64,000 nucleotides of DNA from Bryoerythrophyllum caledonicum (Eukaryota; Streptophyta; Bryopsida; Pottiales; Pottiaceae), in the NCBI GenBank assembly GCA_963971425.1, contig OZ020519.1, positions 14,524,028-14,588,027 on the forward strand, given 5' to 3'. Below are positions 24,458-38,407 of this stretch, in pieces. Positions within the stretch are counted from its first letter, which is position 1. Every line of letters starts with the position of its first letter. The position numbers were made by a program, and so were the translations under genes. Below the pieces are notes generated by a model. The model saw only the letters and a list, made by a program, of their open reading frames with translations. It was not told where the DNA came from and searched no databases.

Positions 24458-25142
24458 TTAATGGCTGTGGATTTGCATTTCAATAGAAAACTCTTGAGAG
24501 TGACCACAAAACTTCATCAGTAACTGTAGAACTTGGCCCTGAACTAACGCTTGGTTTGTCCCAATAGGGTCACGAAAACCAAAAAATATACAAGAAGCCA
24601 TCCAACTTCTCAACCAGCCAACTTGCCTGTGGTCAGACGACGATTTCACGTGCCATCTGAAGAACACTGTCTTGAGAGATAATAGATAGTCCAGGAGACG
24701 ATGTAAAAATTTCCCACCAGGGGATACAGTACCCATCTGAACAGGCATCATGTGAGCCATAAAAATCAATGAACCCTGAAAGACAAAAGCAGCAAATGCT
24801 GGTCAGTGATACAAGAATGTGACATATATTAAATTGTGTTGAAATGAAAACGTGATCAGAATATAAAGGACGGAATCATACATTGACAAAGGTAGCAGTT
24901 ACACAACAAACCACACAACGCAGATTCCAAATGCGAAGCCATGAGAATTACCCAGGGCCTCTTCTAGAAAACCATTAATAAGGTAATTACCACATGTACA
25001 CATCTCCCAGCATCCAATCGACACTATTGCGATATATTCAGCTACAGAAGAGGTGGAAATAAGGTGCTCCCAGAACAAGAGCAGAAGCTCTGTTATTGAC
25101 GAACTTGGGCGTGAACCAAGCTCCACAAACCAGTAAACGTTA
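24458..25142 (-). pseudogene. Decayed two-exon fragment, unit 4 copy
   Basis: Same as 4384-5068, including the 13-base deletion. Confidence 0.35.
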
Positions 25143-25218
25143 CTGGTAGAAAATGCTCACGAGGGACAGCTAACAAGACTAAATCCGGTCATGATGAAGG
25201 GAGTTCGATCTCTGATCT

Positions 25219-26400
25219 TCAGTAATGCTTCTTGGGTACGCAGCATTTCTTCTTCCAGTCGTACTCGTAACCGTCCTTGCAGTGCTGCTTGCATTCCCCA
25301 TGCTTGCACGTCACCTCGCCGTCCTTCCACTCCACGTTGCACTTGTTGCCGCACTTGCCGCAGTTGTTCACGTCGTTCTCCGTGTCGGCTTTGCACTTGG
25401 GGACGCAGCATTTCTTCTGCAAGTCGTACTCATAACCTTCCTTGCAGTACTGCTCGCACTCGCCCTGCGTGCAAGTTACCTCGCCGTCCTTCCACTCCAC
25501 CTTGCACTTGTTGCCGCACTTGCCGCAGTTGTTCACGTCGTTCTCCGTGTCGGCTTTGCACTTGGGGACGCAGCATTTCTTCTTCCAGTCGTACTCATAA
25601 CCATCCTTACAGTACTGCTCGCACTCGCCGTGCTTGCACGTCACCTCGCCGTCCTTCCACTCGACCTTGCACTTGTTGCCGCACTTGCCGCAGTTGTTCA
25701 CGTCGTTCTCCGTGTCGGCTTTGCACTTGGGGACGCAGCATTTCTTCTGCCAGTCGTACTCATAACCTTCCTTGCAGTACTGCTCGCACTCGCCGTGCTT
25801 GCACGTCACCTCGCCGTCCTTCCACTCCAGCTTGCACTTGTTGCCGCACTTGCCGCAGTTGTTCACGTCGTTCTCCGTGTCAGCTTTGCACTTGGGGACG
25901 CAGCATTTCTTCTTCCAGTCGTACTCATAACCGTCCTTGCAGTACTGCTTGCACTCGCCATGCTTGCACGTCACCGCGCCGTCCTTCCACTCCACCTTGC
26001 ACTCCTTGCCGCAGTCGCCGCAGTTCTTGACGTCGTTCAGGATGTAGGTGTCGCAACCTTTTTTGTGGTTGCAGTTCTTGTACCCGGACGGGCATCGATC
26101 CCACGCATCGGCGCTCCCTGAAAACCACGAGACCAGCACATACATCAGGGTCTTAACAACAGATAGTCACATAATCACTTCAATATGCACACAATCGTGC
26201 AGACATGCTCGCGAAACACCAACTGAATATCGTAATTCAATCCTCATAAATCTCTAGCTTCTTCAAGACTTGGGAACAATATATCACTACATTCAACAGT
26301 TGGAGCAAGTTGAGGTGGTGACTAGAGATGGGACATTACCGACGAAGAGCACCACCAAAGTGGCTACCACCATGAGCATCACATGTCGCGAGGTAGCCAT
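25219..26400 (-). CDS. Secreted STIG1-like cysteine-rich repeat protein, copy 4 (5 modules)
   Basis: Exon 1 is 26340-26400 and exon 2 is 25219-26117. The translation equals copy 1 and the TATA box is at 26496-26502. It is flanked by complete units on both sides. Confidence 0.8.
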
Positions 26401-29400
26401 CGCTACTGGATCTGAAGGCAGATAACTGGTGAAGCTGGAGAGGCAGGAATGCTGCTGAGCTGCAGAGATGAGAATGCAGTGAACTGGGGTCGACGTTATA
26501 TAGATCAGTGATCGCGTTATCATTGGTCCACAGTCACGTTTATCAGGAGCCACCGTTGACATTTTCCAAGGATTACATATTAAAAGTTATGATCATATTT
26601 ACGTTTCAGGGATGCCCATACTTCAACGCGAGTCAGCCATTGCGCATCTGAACGAGCATTCCAATCACCACTACGGTCAACCCAGAGTTTCAGAGTGGGT
26701 CGATACCGTGTTGTCCTAGGCGCTGTTGCTGATCGTCAACCCAGCTAGCTCTGCTCGCTGACAGATTATTTAACGGAGGAGAATTACAAGGTCTTCTATG
26801 TAAATTTCTTCACTCCAAACATAAATATAGTATAAGTTGACAGATATAAAATAGAAAGTTCTATAACAGGTAAGTTGGCTTATCCGCGCCATGCAGAGCC
26901 AGGCATGCCGCATATATAGTACATGAATATCCGCCATGGATGATTTGGTGGATGCTCAGCTAAGATTGGTGTCAGCAGCGTGCTAGACCTGACGCATGCA
27001 TGCTCGTGGATTATGGAAGCACTGGACCCGTCCTTGGTCCAGACTTGGATCTCAATGTCAACCAAATGAAACTAGCACTGGACCCGTCCTAATTTGTCTA
27101 GACTTGGATCTCCTCAACCAAATGAAACTATTGAAGGCTGGAATTATGTAAATGTTTAAGAGAAATCTTAGGTCACAGTCATCACGAGTAGCAACTACAA
27201 ACATGTCAAGGTAAATGTTCACGTGTAAGCGTTTATAACACTTGCAGTTCAATGTTCAGAACTCCACCTCAGAGCAGTGCAGGAAACTCATTGTTTGTAG
27301 GGGGATAAAATCCCTGTGCTGAAAGGCTGGCAATGTGAGTAGTATTCAATGACAGAAGTTCAATATTTGAATAGTCAATCAGGCTATCTAGACTACGCAC
27401 CGAGATCAGGTAATGCACATTATTCCAATCAGGGCCTGTGTAACCTACTATCGGCGGTTGAGACATCTTTACTGTGGCGAGATGGACGATCGACCCTTTG
27501 TCACCTGAACGCTTCAAAATATCATATGCCGAAACAACCGTTGACTTTCAGGTGTTGACTTTCCCAAGCACGCGAGCACTTTGCAGTAGACATTGCATAT
27601 GGTGGTTCTAAATTTAGTGCGGACAGGTCAACTTGGATACTGTTCCATCCAGACTTATCCCGTCCTTGACGCAGAGTAACACAGCGCATTCCCAACCCTA
27701 ACGTGTGATATGCAAATCAATATGACGACATCTACAATAGACCCCAAAGTGTTGTAGATCATCCGCACTTGAAAGCTTTCTGCAACAGTACGGAACATTC
27801 TTGAAGCTCGTTTTGGCTTCTTGTCGGTAATAGACACTCCAATGTCGAACTGTTATAGCGGCCAGATGCGGCCTCAAATTTCCGCATATCCATCATAGGT
27901 GCCGTTGCAGGCCCATACAGTGGATTATGAGCATGTCAGAACACTACTCAAGTCAACGAGCTTCTCAGAGTCTGACTGTATACTTGTCTATATGAAGGCG
28001 TTGTACCTGATGTCAACCCTGGTGCAAAGTATTTGATTCTGAAAAGCTCGCCATCTAGATTCTATAGGCCTTGGCTCTAGATAAATGTGGTCACAGAAAG
28101 ACTCGAGGCAGCACAAGTGGTGCTTCCACCTCTGAAATGTGAGCCTATCAAGATGTTTGGATGGCAGAAATGAACCCGGTTGTCAAATCTGGATGCCCGT
28201 TAACCCTCTGGTGCGCACGCACGAGACCCAAAATGGGACTTGGAGAAGTTGTAACTCAATTTTCGTGAAATTCATAACGTTGTAGGTTATGAAACAATGT
28301 GAAGTTCACATTAAATCCGCATACACTACATGAACATTATGCAAAAATGAAATCATGATTTGGGATAATAGAACTCGTTGGAAAGCAAGGAATACAACAC
28401 AAAATACATCAAATACACTCAAATATAATGAATTCCATGCCACATACTATGTTGTGTTTCATACACATGCAAATGATTTTGGTTTTAATTTTGATCAAAA
28501 TTTGTCTTTAAGCGGTTCGTTATTGTTTTGTGATTGTAGATCTCTCTCATCCCATACAAATCTTCGGTTTCAATTCGTATGATTTTGGAACATTTTTGAT
28601 TGTAAACAATCAAGGAAACAAAAGTTTAAAAAACCATCAATAATCATGCAAAAATGTTTTTCTTCACGTACGATATGTCAATGCGAAGCTATCAACCTAG
28701 TGCAAATGTGAACCTCTTTTATTCAAAGTACAAAATTCCTTGCAAGAATCTATTGATGGATAAAGTAGTATACCCTCCAAAGTCCACAATTTTTTATACC
28801 AATATACGGTATCTTTAAACACCATAATCTATTGCATCAACCGTTGGATACAATTGTGCAAATTTTCCCAAAGTTTAGGTGATGGTTTGAGTTCAATTTT
28901 GTAAGGTTGGATACTAAAACTAGGCATTCTATATTCATCAAAGCTAGTTCAAAGATAAAATCAACACATATCTTGGTTTTGGAGAAACATGACATGGGTG
29001 CTAAAGGGTTCATCTATTAAGTACAAGCAAGCTGTTTTGGGCAATTGTGATACAAATGTAATGAATTGTCTAAAAATGTAATAGATTTTGAAAAACATCA
29101 TGAACAAGGCATTTCATTTTACTTACATGGTTGGCGATTGCTCATTGGTAAAGGATTAAATCAATGGCTCTCAAATTATCACTTTGGCGTTACTTTTAAA
29201 TATAGATTCAATTAACCATGTTAGAATTGGAATATAGTGTAACACGACATTTAGGGTCATAATCTCTCTTGGCCACATGGAGTAAAAACAATATGTTCCT
29301 TTTATAGCGGATTTATATTCTACAGATAGTTAAAACTAATCAATTCAAGGATCAATTGCAATGTAGTTGCATGATTAGGAGGCTCCTCTAAAGCCTCAAA

Positions 29401-29725
29401 TCCTCCAGCTTTTTAAAAGTATCGTAGAGACATTGAATTGTGTAATTGTATTGGGATGAGGCTTCCTCCCTTGGAGGGGCATTGGTGATGGGGACTTCTT
29501 GATTTTTAAACCCTACTACTTATCTTTTATACTCAAATGGTGAATAGTTGGAAGGATAGTAAGTGTCTTTTTGGTTAAGTTTCTCGTCATTGTTACTTGC
29601 TTGATGTATATTGAGGAACTGCAAGTGTCTTTTATGCTAGTTTGGGCCTTTGGCATACACACAACAACCTGGATGCCTCTTCTGGTCGCGAGAATATGAA
29701 ACTACACGATCTAAGTGATTTTGGA

Positions 29726-30102
29726 ATAAAAAGCGATGCCCTCTTAGTGCCATCTGGGAGGGCTTGACCAATTACGGTAGAGTGGCGTGGGGCATGTCGA
29801 TACGGCCAACTTTGATCATAACAGGTTTAAGACACTCACCCATTTCGACACCAACTGGGGTCCTTATGAGGCGGTGTGCAATAGGCAGGGTGCCTGGATG
29901 GGTGGGTGTGTGGTGTGTGGGTGAGGGAGTTTCGTTAGTCGAGTTTATTGGTTCGACGCCTTGCTGGCTCTAGTACGTTTGGGTGTGGTTTTATGTTCTC
30001 TTCTTTGCAATTAAATCCCGGTTTAATTTGTGCCCAAAAATACTAAATAAATAAATAAATAAAGGAATAGTATACGAATAAATTAATAAAAAGCGATGCC
30101 CT
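29726..30102 (+). mobile_element. A-tailed retroposon, unit 5 copy
   Basis: Same element and same 17-bp target-site copies as at 1347-1723. Confidence 0.7.
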
Positions 30103-32762
30103 AGGTACTGTAGTACTGTGGAGCAAGATCATCCGTGTACGCAGAGCGAATCCACCTCCGATGGATAGTCTAAATTCGTTTACGTGCTATAACTCGAACG
30201 TCCACCTCGTGGCTTCTGATCTCCACAGACCGTCACGACAACAAAAACAACGCAGTCTGGTTTGGTTTGGAACTTTAGCCATGAACCGTTCCCGCTGCCC
30301 ATGGCCGTGCTCTGGAAGTTAAACTTAGACCCATCATCTGCATGGTCCGCTGCCTCGTGTACGACTCACAACAAGTCAACTCAATAATGTCGAGTAGCGC
30401 GCTGCAGCAAACGAAAGTGGTGGTGAACTTATCCGTATGACTTGCTTTCAAGGTATTTGACTCCCGATGCTCGTCCATTTACGGTCTCCCTCCATCTATC
30501 GAGAAATTTGCAATCCGAGTTGTCGCTTGGAAGCCATGCCGAACATTATGAGACTCGTTGACGTGGCCAGTGTTGACAATCCAGTGAAGTGATTTTGTAA
30601 AAGTAGCCTTGTCAATCCGTGCAGGTCTGTGACCTCGAGAGCCAATTCGACCAGAGAGTCTCAATTATTCTGGCTCCTCCAGAGTTAGTAATCTCCAACC
30701 AGGATCGTGTGCAAGTTGATTACTCACCAGAAAGAACCCTTTTACCATGAGTCCAGTCACGTCACTTTCACTGGTTTCGCTCTTGTGGAGCAGCCCAAGC
30801 TTGAAGAGGTGGCACGGCAACCACTGGATAGGAAGGACAATGTTATATCCTACATACAAGGGCTGCTTTGACGCTTAGAAGGCCTTCATTCGAGACTCTT
30901 AGTTGGTCATAGTTGAGGAAGTGCCACCTATTCACGTCAGTTGCCGAAGCAGCCGTTAGTTTGAAAGCAACAGGCCAATCCCATAGCCAGACATGCAAAG
31001 ATTTAAAGTTCTCACTTGAACCATGGCTCCTTGGACATTACCTAGAAAAGCATTATGTATCTAAGAGATATATAAGCATTATGCATTACCTACTTAAGCA
31101 TTATGTATCTAACGGTTTCGTGATGTCAATTTTCTCTTTGGACAATGTGAAGTAGTGGCAAACATCTACACAAGTTGGTTTGTGACCACGGATCAAGGTC
31201 CTAATTGGTCGGACTAGTAAACTCAACCCACCAACTAGGATAGGCGCCCCAGGTATGGTAAAATCTTTTAATTATATCTTTTAGATTATAATTACAACTA
31301 TATTTGCGCAATGTAGCAAACGATAATGACGTCGAGGTTGGCACCCATTTCCAAATGGTGTCCCATTTCAAAGATTAGGTGGTGGTGAAAAGTGTGGCCT
31401 AGTTCGCAAGGCAACAATGTTGTATGGATTAAAGAGTTTCATTAGGGCCTCTTTCCATGCTCCTCAAACTCTATCATCTTTGACGGGGTGGGGTCACTTC
31501 CATGCGAAGAAATTGTCTCTGGACCGGTCATCACTCTGACGGGTGTTGAAGAATTGAACATGCATGTCAAGGAGACTTTACAAGTTCATCATATATTAAA
31601 ATCACCTATCATGCTAATTTGGCTCCAATTTCCAAACTTACATTTATGAACGTCTGAGATTTTGTCACATGTACTTTAGTTGAAGGGTGTCCACTTGGAA
31701 GCGTCCACCGGGCCCAAAGAGCATTGATGAAAAAGCGGGCCTTCAACATGGAAGTATCTCAATCCCGCCATCTGGCAGCCGGGAAACTAGAGTGCGTTGT
31801 ACGGGTCGGGCATTGCATGAAAACTCGCCAGTAGTCCTCTTCTTGCAATGCAGGCCCTGGCGGGCTTTGTTATCGGTTCCCTTCTAAGTTGCAATTCATT
31901 TACTCTGTTTCTTGTTGTTTTAAAATTAAAAAAAACGTGTGCCCTGAGGTCGATTGAGACAGGGCTTGACTTTTGGGTTCCTATAACATCTGTTGGTGAT
32001 ATTCATTTGGGACCTGGGTTGACATTTATGACTTCATACTTGGCGCACCTATTAAAAGAATACTGCACTTGTACACGTCTGCGAAGACCATACAATTTCA
32101 TGAACGACATACTAACTTTATTTCACAATCTTTTGTTCAGCAAGGCTGCTCCTAATGCCATTAAGCTGTTGTTTGTCGTAAACGCGTGCTCTGCAAATTT
32201 AACGCTCAGTGCTCACATCGGCTCTGCGACAAAATACATATTACAGAAACATAGGCCAGACGGCGGAGGTAGCATTTGGATGACAGCGAATCATGATTTT
32301 TCATTTCAACTGGAACGTTTCAAGCTTTGACTCTCGAATAGGCAAGGATATGAATGAGGCACTTCTGATGGGCAGACCTGCTCTTCATACATCTCACACT
32401 CGGATGTAAATACTAAAGCGTGCCTCGTAAGCCTACTACTGTTGTGTAATTACAAGATCCAGATTTTCCCATGGCAGTGACTTCAGCAAGGTTCAAGCCA
32501 GGGAGACCTGCTTCCCATTCCATCTGACATCAGATAAAAAATGCATCACATGATCCATCCTTTTGCTGAATGATGAGTATCAATTTAATGAAAAAGCCTG
32601 AAAACGCTGAACCCTTCATTCAAGAAAAGTCGAAGATTATCACATCCACATGTATAAAATAGGTTCACAACCACTGAGGATATCGCAGAAAAAGCCCAGA
32701 AATATTTGTATCCATGTCAAACACTTCTCGCGCGAGAAAAGAACAGTCAGAAGTCATGATAT

Positions 32763-33447
32763 TTAATGGCTGTGGATTTGCATTTCAATAGAAAACTCTT
32801 GAGAGTGACCACAAAACTTCATCAGTAACTGTAGAACTTGGCCCTGAACTAACGCTTGGTTTGTCCCAATAGGGTCACGAAAACCAAAAAATATACAAGA
32901 AGCCATCCAACTTCTCAACCAGCCAACTTGCCTGTGGTCAGACGACGATTTCACGTGCCATCTGAAGAACACTGTCTTGAGAGATAATAGATAGTCCAGG
33001 AGACGATGTAAAAATTTCCCACCAGGGGATACAGTACCCATCTGAACAGGCATCATGTGAGCCATAAAAATCAATGAACCCTGAAAGACAAAAGCAGCAA
33101 ATGCTGGTCAGTGATACAAGAATGTGACATATATTAAATTGTGTTGAAATGAAAACGTGATCAGAATATAAAGGACGGAATCATACATTGACAAAGGTAG
33201 CAGTTACACAACAAACCACACAACGCAGATTCCAAATGCGAAGCCATGAGAATTACCCAGGGCCTCTTCTAGAAAACCATTAATAAGGTAATTACCACAT
33301 GTACACATCTCCCAGCATCCAATCGACACTATTGCGATATATTCAGCTACAGAAGAGGTGGAAATAAGGTGCTCCCAGAACAAGAGCAGAAGCTCTGTTA
33401 TTGACGAACTTGGGCGTGAACCAAGCTCCACAAACCAGTAAACGTTA
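32763..33447 (-). pseudogene. Decayed two-exon fragment, unit 5 copy
   Basis: Same as 4384-5068, including the 13-base deletion. Confidence 0.35.
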
Positions 33448-33523
33448 CTGGTAGAAAATGCTCACGAGGGACAGCTAACAAGACTAAATCCGGTCATGAT
33501 GAAGGGAGTTCGATCTCTGATCT

Positions 33524-34705
33524 TCAGTAATGCTTCTTGGGTACGCAGCATTTCTTCTTCCAGTCGTACTCGTAACCGTCCTTGCAGTGCTGCTTGCATT
33601 CCCCATGCTTGCACGTCACCTCGCCGTCCTTCCACTCCACGTTGCACTTGTTGCCGCACTTGCCGCAGTTGTTCACGTCGTTCTCCGTGTCGGCTTTGCA
33701 CTTGGGGACGCAGCATTTCTTCTGCAAGTCGTACTCATAACCTTCCTTGCAGTACTGCTCGCACTCGCCCTGCGTGCAAGTTACCTCGCCGTCCTTCCAC
33801 TCCACCTTGCACTTGTTGCCGCACTTGCCGCAGTTGTTCACGTCGTTCTCCGTGTCGGCTTTGCACTTGGGGACGCAGCATTTCTTCTTCCAGTCGTACT
33901 CATAACCATCCTTACAGTACTGCTCGCACTCGCCGTGCTTGCACGTCACCTCGCCGTCCTTCCACTCGACCTTGCACTTGTTGCCGCACTTGCCGCAGTT
34001 GTTCACGTCGTTCTCCGTGTCGGCTTTGCACTTGGGGACGCAGCATTTCTTCTGCCAGTCGTACTCATAACCTTCCTTGCAGTACTGCTCGCACTCGCCG
34101 TGCTTGCACGTCACCTCGCCGTCCTTCCACTCCAGCTTGCACTTGTTGCCGCACTTGCCGCAGTTGTTCACGTCGTTCTCCGTGTCAGCTTTGCACTTGG
34201 GGACGCAGCATTTCTTCTTCCAGTCGTACTCATAACCGTCCTTGCAGTACTGCTTGCACTCGCCATGCTTGCACGTCACCGCGCCGTCCTTCCACTCCAC
34301 CTTGCACTCCTTGCCGCAGTCGCCGCAGTTCTTGACGTCGTTCAGGATGTAGGTGTCGCAACCTTTTTTGTGGTTGCAGTTCTTGTACCCGGACGGGCAT
34401 CGATCCCACGCATCGGCGCTCCCTGAAAACCACGAGACCAGCACATACATCAGGGTCTTAACAACAGATAGTCACATAATCACTTCAATATGCACACAAT
34501 CGTGCAGACATGCTCGCGAAACACCAACTGAATATCGTAATTCAATCCTCATAAATCTCTAGCTTCTTCAAGACTTGGGAACAATATATCACTACATTCA
34601 ACAGTTGGAGCAAGTTGAGGTGGTGACTAGAGATGGGACATTACCGACGAAGAGCACCACCAAAGTGGCTACCACCATGAGCATCACATGTCGCGAGGTA
34701 GCCAT
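33524..34705 (-). CDS. Secreted STIG1-like cysteine-rich repeat protein, copy 5 (5 modules)
   Basis: Exon 1 is 34645-34705 and exon 2 is 33524-34422. The translation equals copy 1 and the TATA box is at 34801-34807. This is the last five-module copy before the array edge. Confidence 0.8.
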
Positions 34706-37700
34706 CGCTACTGGATCTGAAGGCAGATAACTGGTGAAGCTGGAGAGGCAGGAATGCTGCTGAGCTGCAGAGATGAGAATGCAGTGAACTGGGGTCGACG
34801 TTATATAGATCAGTGATCGCGTTATCATTGGTCCACAGTCACGTTTATCAGGAGCCACCGTTGACATTTTCCAAGGATTACATATTAAAAGTTATGATCA
34901 TATTTACGTTTCAGGGATGCCCATACTTCAACGCGAGTCAGCCATTGCGCATCTGAACGAGCATTCCAATCACCACTACGGTCAACCCAGAGTTTCAGAG
35001 TGGGTCGATACCGTGTTGTCCTAGGCGCTGTTGCTGATCGTCAACCCAGCTAGCTCTGCTCGCTGACAGATTATTTAACGGAGGAGAATTACAAGGTCTT
35101 CTATGTAAATTTCTTCACTCCAAACATAAATATAGTATAAGTTGACAGATATAAAATAGAAAGTTCTATAACAGGTAAGTTGGCTTATCCGCGCCATGCA
35201 GAGCCAGGCATGCCGCATATATAGTACATGAATATCCGCCATGGATGATTTGGTGGATGCTCAGCTAAGATTGGTGTCAGCAGCGTGCTAGACCTGACGC
35301 ATGCATGCTCGTGGATTATGGAAGCACTGGACCCGTCCTTGGTCCAGACTTGGATCTCAATGTCAACCAAATGAAACTAGCACTGGACCCGTCCTAATTT
35401 GTCTAGACTTGGATCTCCTCAACCAAATGAAACTATTGAAGGCTGGAATTATGTAAATGTTTAAGAGAAATCTTAGGTCACAGTCATCACGAGTAGCAAC
35501 TACAAACATGTCAAGGTAAATGTTCACGTGTAAGCGTTTATAACACTTGCAGTTCAATGTTCAGAACTCCACCTCAGAGCAGTGCAGGAAACTCATTGTT
35601 TGTAGGGGGATAAAATCCCTGTGCTGAAAGGCTGGCAATGTGAGTAGTATTCAATGACAGAAGTTCAATATTTGAATAGTCAATCAGGCTATCTAGACTA
35701 CGCACCGAGATCAGGTAATGCACATTATTCCAATCAGGGCCTGTGTAACCTACTATCGGCGGTTGAGACATCTTTACTGTGGCGAGATGGACGATCGACC
35801 CTTTGTCACCTGAACGCTTCAAAATATCATATGCCGAAACAACCGTTGACTTTCAGGTGTTGACTTTCCCAAGCACGCGAGCACTTTGCAGTAGACATTG
35901 CATATGGTGGTTCTAAATTTAGTGCGGACAGGTCAACTTGGATACTGTTCCATCCAGACTTATCCCGTCCTTGACGCAGAGTAACACAGCGCATTCCCAA
36001 CCCTAACGTGTGATATGCAAATCAATATGACGACATCTACAATAGACCCCAAAGTGTTGTAGATCATCCGCACTTGAAAGCTTTCTGCAACAGTACGGAA
36101 CATTCTTGAAGCTCGTTTTGGCTTCTTGTCGGTAATAGACACTCCAATGTCGAACTGTTATAGCGGCCAGATGCGGCCTCAAATTTCCGCATATCCATCA
36201 TAGGTGCCGTTGCAGGCCCATACAGTGGATTATGAGCATGTCAGAACACTACTCAAGTCAACGAGCTTCTCAGAGTCTGACTGTATACTTGTCTATATGA
36301 AGGCGTTGTACCTGATGTCAACCCTGGTGCAAAGTATTTGATTCTGAAAAGCTCGCCATCTAGATTCTATAGGCCTTGGCTCTAGATAAATGTGGTCACA
36401 GAAAGACTCGAGGCAGCACAAGTGGTGCTTCCACCTCTGAAATGTGAGCCTATCAAGATGTTTGGATGGCAGAAATGAACCCGGTTGTCAAATCTGGATG
36501 CCCGTTAACCCTCTGGTGCGCACGCACGAGACCCAAAATGGGACTTGGAGAAGTTGTAACTCAATTTTCGTGAAATTCATAACGTTGTAGGTTATGAAAC
36601 AATGTGAAGTTCACATTAAATCCGCATACACTACATGAACATTATGCAAAAATGAAATCATGATTTGGGATAATAGAACTCGTTGGAAAGCAAGGAATAC
36701 AACACAAAATACATCAAATACACTCAAATATAATGAATTCCATGCCACATACTATGTTGTGTTTCATACACATGCAAATGATTTTGGTTTTAATTTTGAT
36801 CAAAATTTGTCTTTAAGCGGTTCGTTATTGTTTTGTGATTGTAGATCTCTCTCATCCCATACAAATCTTCGGTTTCAATTCGTATGATTTTGGAACATTT
36901 TTGATTGTAAACAATCAAGGAAACAAAAGTTTAAAAAACCATCAATAATCATGCAAAAATGTTTTTCTTCACGTACGATATGTCAATGCGAAGCTATCAA
37001 CCTAGTGCAAATGTGAACCTCTTTTATTCAAAGTACAAAATTCCTTGCAAGAATCTATTGATGGATAAAGTAGTATACCCTCCAAAGTCCACAATTTTTT
37101 ATACCAATATACGGTATCTTTAAACACCATAATCTATTGCATCAACCGTTGGATACAATTGTGCAAATTTTCCCAAAGTTTAGGTGATGGTTTGAGTTCA
37201 ATTTTGTAAGGTTGGATACTAAAACTAGGCATTCTATATTCATCAAAGCTAGTTCAAAGATAAAATCAACACATATCTTGGTTTTGGAGAAACATGACAT
37301 GGGTGCTAAAGGGTTCATCTATTAAGTACAAGCAAGCTGTTTTGGGCAATTGTGATACAAATGTAATGAATTGTCTAAAAATGTAATAGATTTTGAAAAA
37401 CATCATGAACAAGGCATTTCATTTTACTTACATGGTTGGCGATTGCTCATTGGTAAAGGATTAAATCAATGGCTCTCAAATTATCACTTTGGCGTTACTT
37501 TTAAATATAGATTCAATTAACCATGTTAGAATTGGAATATAGTGTAACACGACATTTAGGGTCATAATCTCTCTTGGCCACATGGAGTAAAAACAATATG
37601 TTCCTTTTATAGCGGATTTATATTCTACAGATAGTTAAAACTAATCAATTCAAGGATCAATTGCAATGTAGTTGCATGATTAGGAGGCTCCTCTAAAGCC

Positions 37701-38030
37701 TCAAATCCTCCAGCTTTTTAAAAGTATCGTAGAGACATTGAATTGTGTAATTGTATTGGGATGAGGCTTCCTCCCTTGGAGGGGCATTGGTGATGGGGAC
37801 TTCTTGATTTTTAAACCCTACTACTTATCTTTTATACTCAAATGGTGAATAGTTGGAAGGATAGTAAGTGTCTTTTTGGTTAAGTTTCTCGTCATTGTTA
37901 CTTGCTTGATGTATATTGAGGAACTGCAAGTGTCTTTTATGCTAGTTTGGGCCTTTGGCATACACACAACAACCTGGATGCCTCTTCTGGTCGCGAGAAT
38001 ATGAAACTACACGATCTAAGTGATTTTGGA

Positions 38031-38407
38031 ATAAAAAGCGATGCCCTCTTAGTGCCATCTGGGAGGGCTTGACCAATTACGGTAGAGTGGCGTGGGGCAT
38101 GTCGTTACGGCCAACTTTGATCATAACAGGTTTAAGACACTCACCCATTTCGACACCAACTGGGGTCCTTATGAGGCGGTGTGCAATAGGCAGGGTGCCT
38201 GGATGGGTGGGTGTGTGGTGTGTGGGTGAGGGAGTTTCGTTAGTCGAGTTTATTGGTTCGACGCCTTGCTGGCTCTAGTACGTTTGGGTGTGGTTTTATG
38301 TTCTCTTCTTTGCAATTAAATCCCGGTTTAATTTGTGCCCAAAAATACTAAATAAATAAATAAATAAAGGAATAGTATACGAATAAATTAATAAAAAGCG
38401 ATGCCCT
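38031..38407 (+). mobile_element. A-tailed retroposon, unit 6 copy
   Basis: Same element at offset +36684. It carries one substitution at 38,105 (A to T) absent from the other copies. Both 17-bp target-site copies are kept. Confidence 0.7.

Larger units (their letters stand above)
20075..28379. repeat. Tandem array unit 4
   Basis: A complete 8,305-base unit at offset +20074 from unit 1, with no difference that I could see in the compared stretches and open frames. Confidence 0.95.
28380..36684. repeat. Tandem array unit 5
   Basis: A complete unit at offset +28379. It differs from units 1, 2 and 4 at 30901 (G to A) and 30955-30956 (AC to GT). All three changes are shared with unit 6 (39206 and 39260-39261), which marks exchange between these neighbours. 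Confidence 0.95.
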
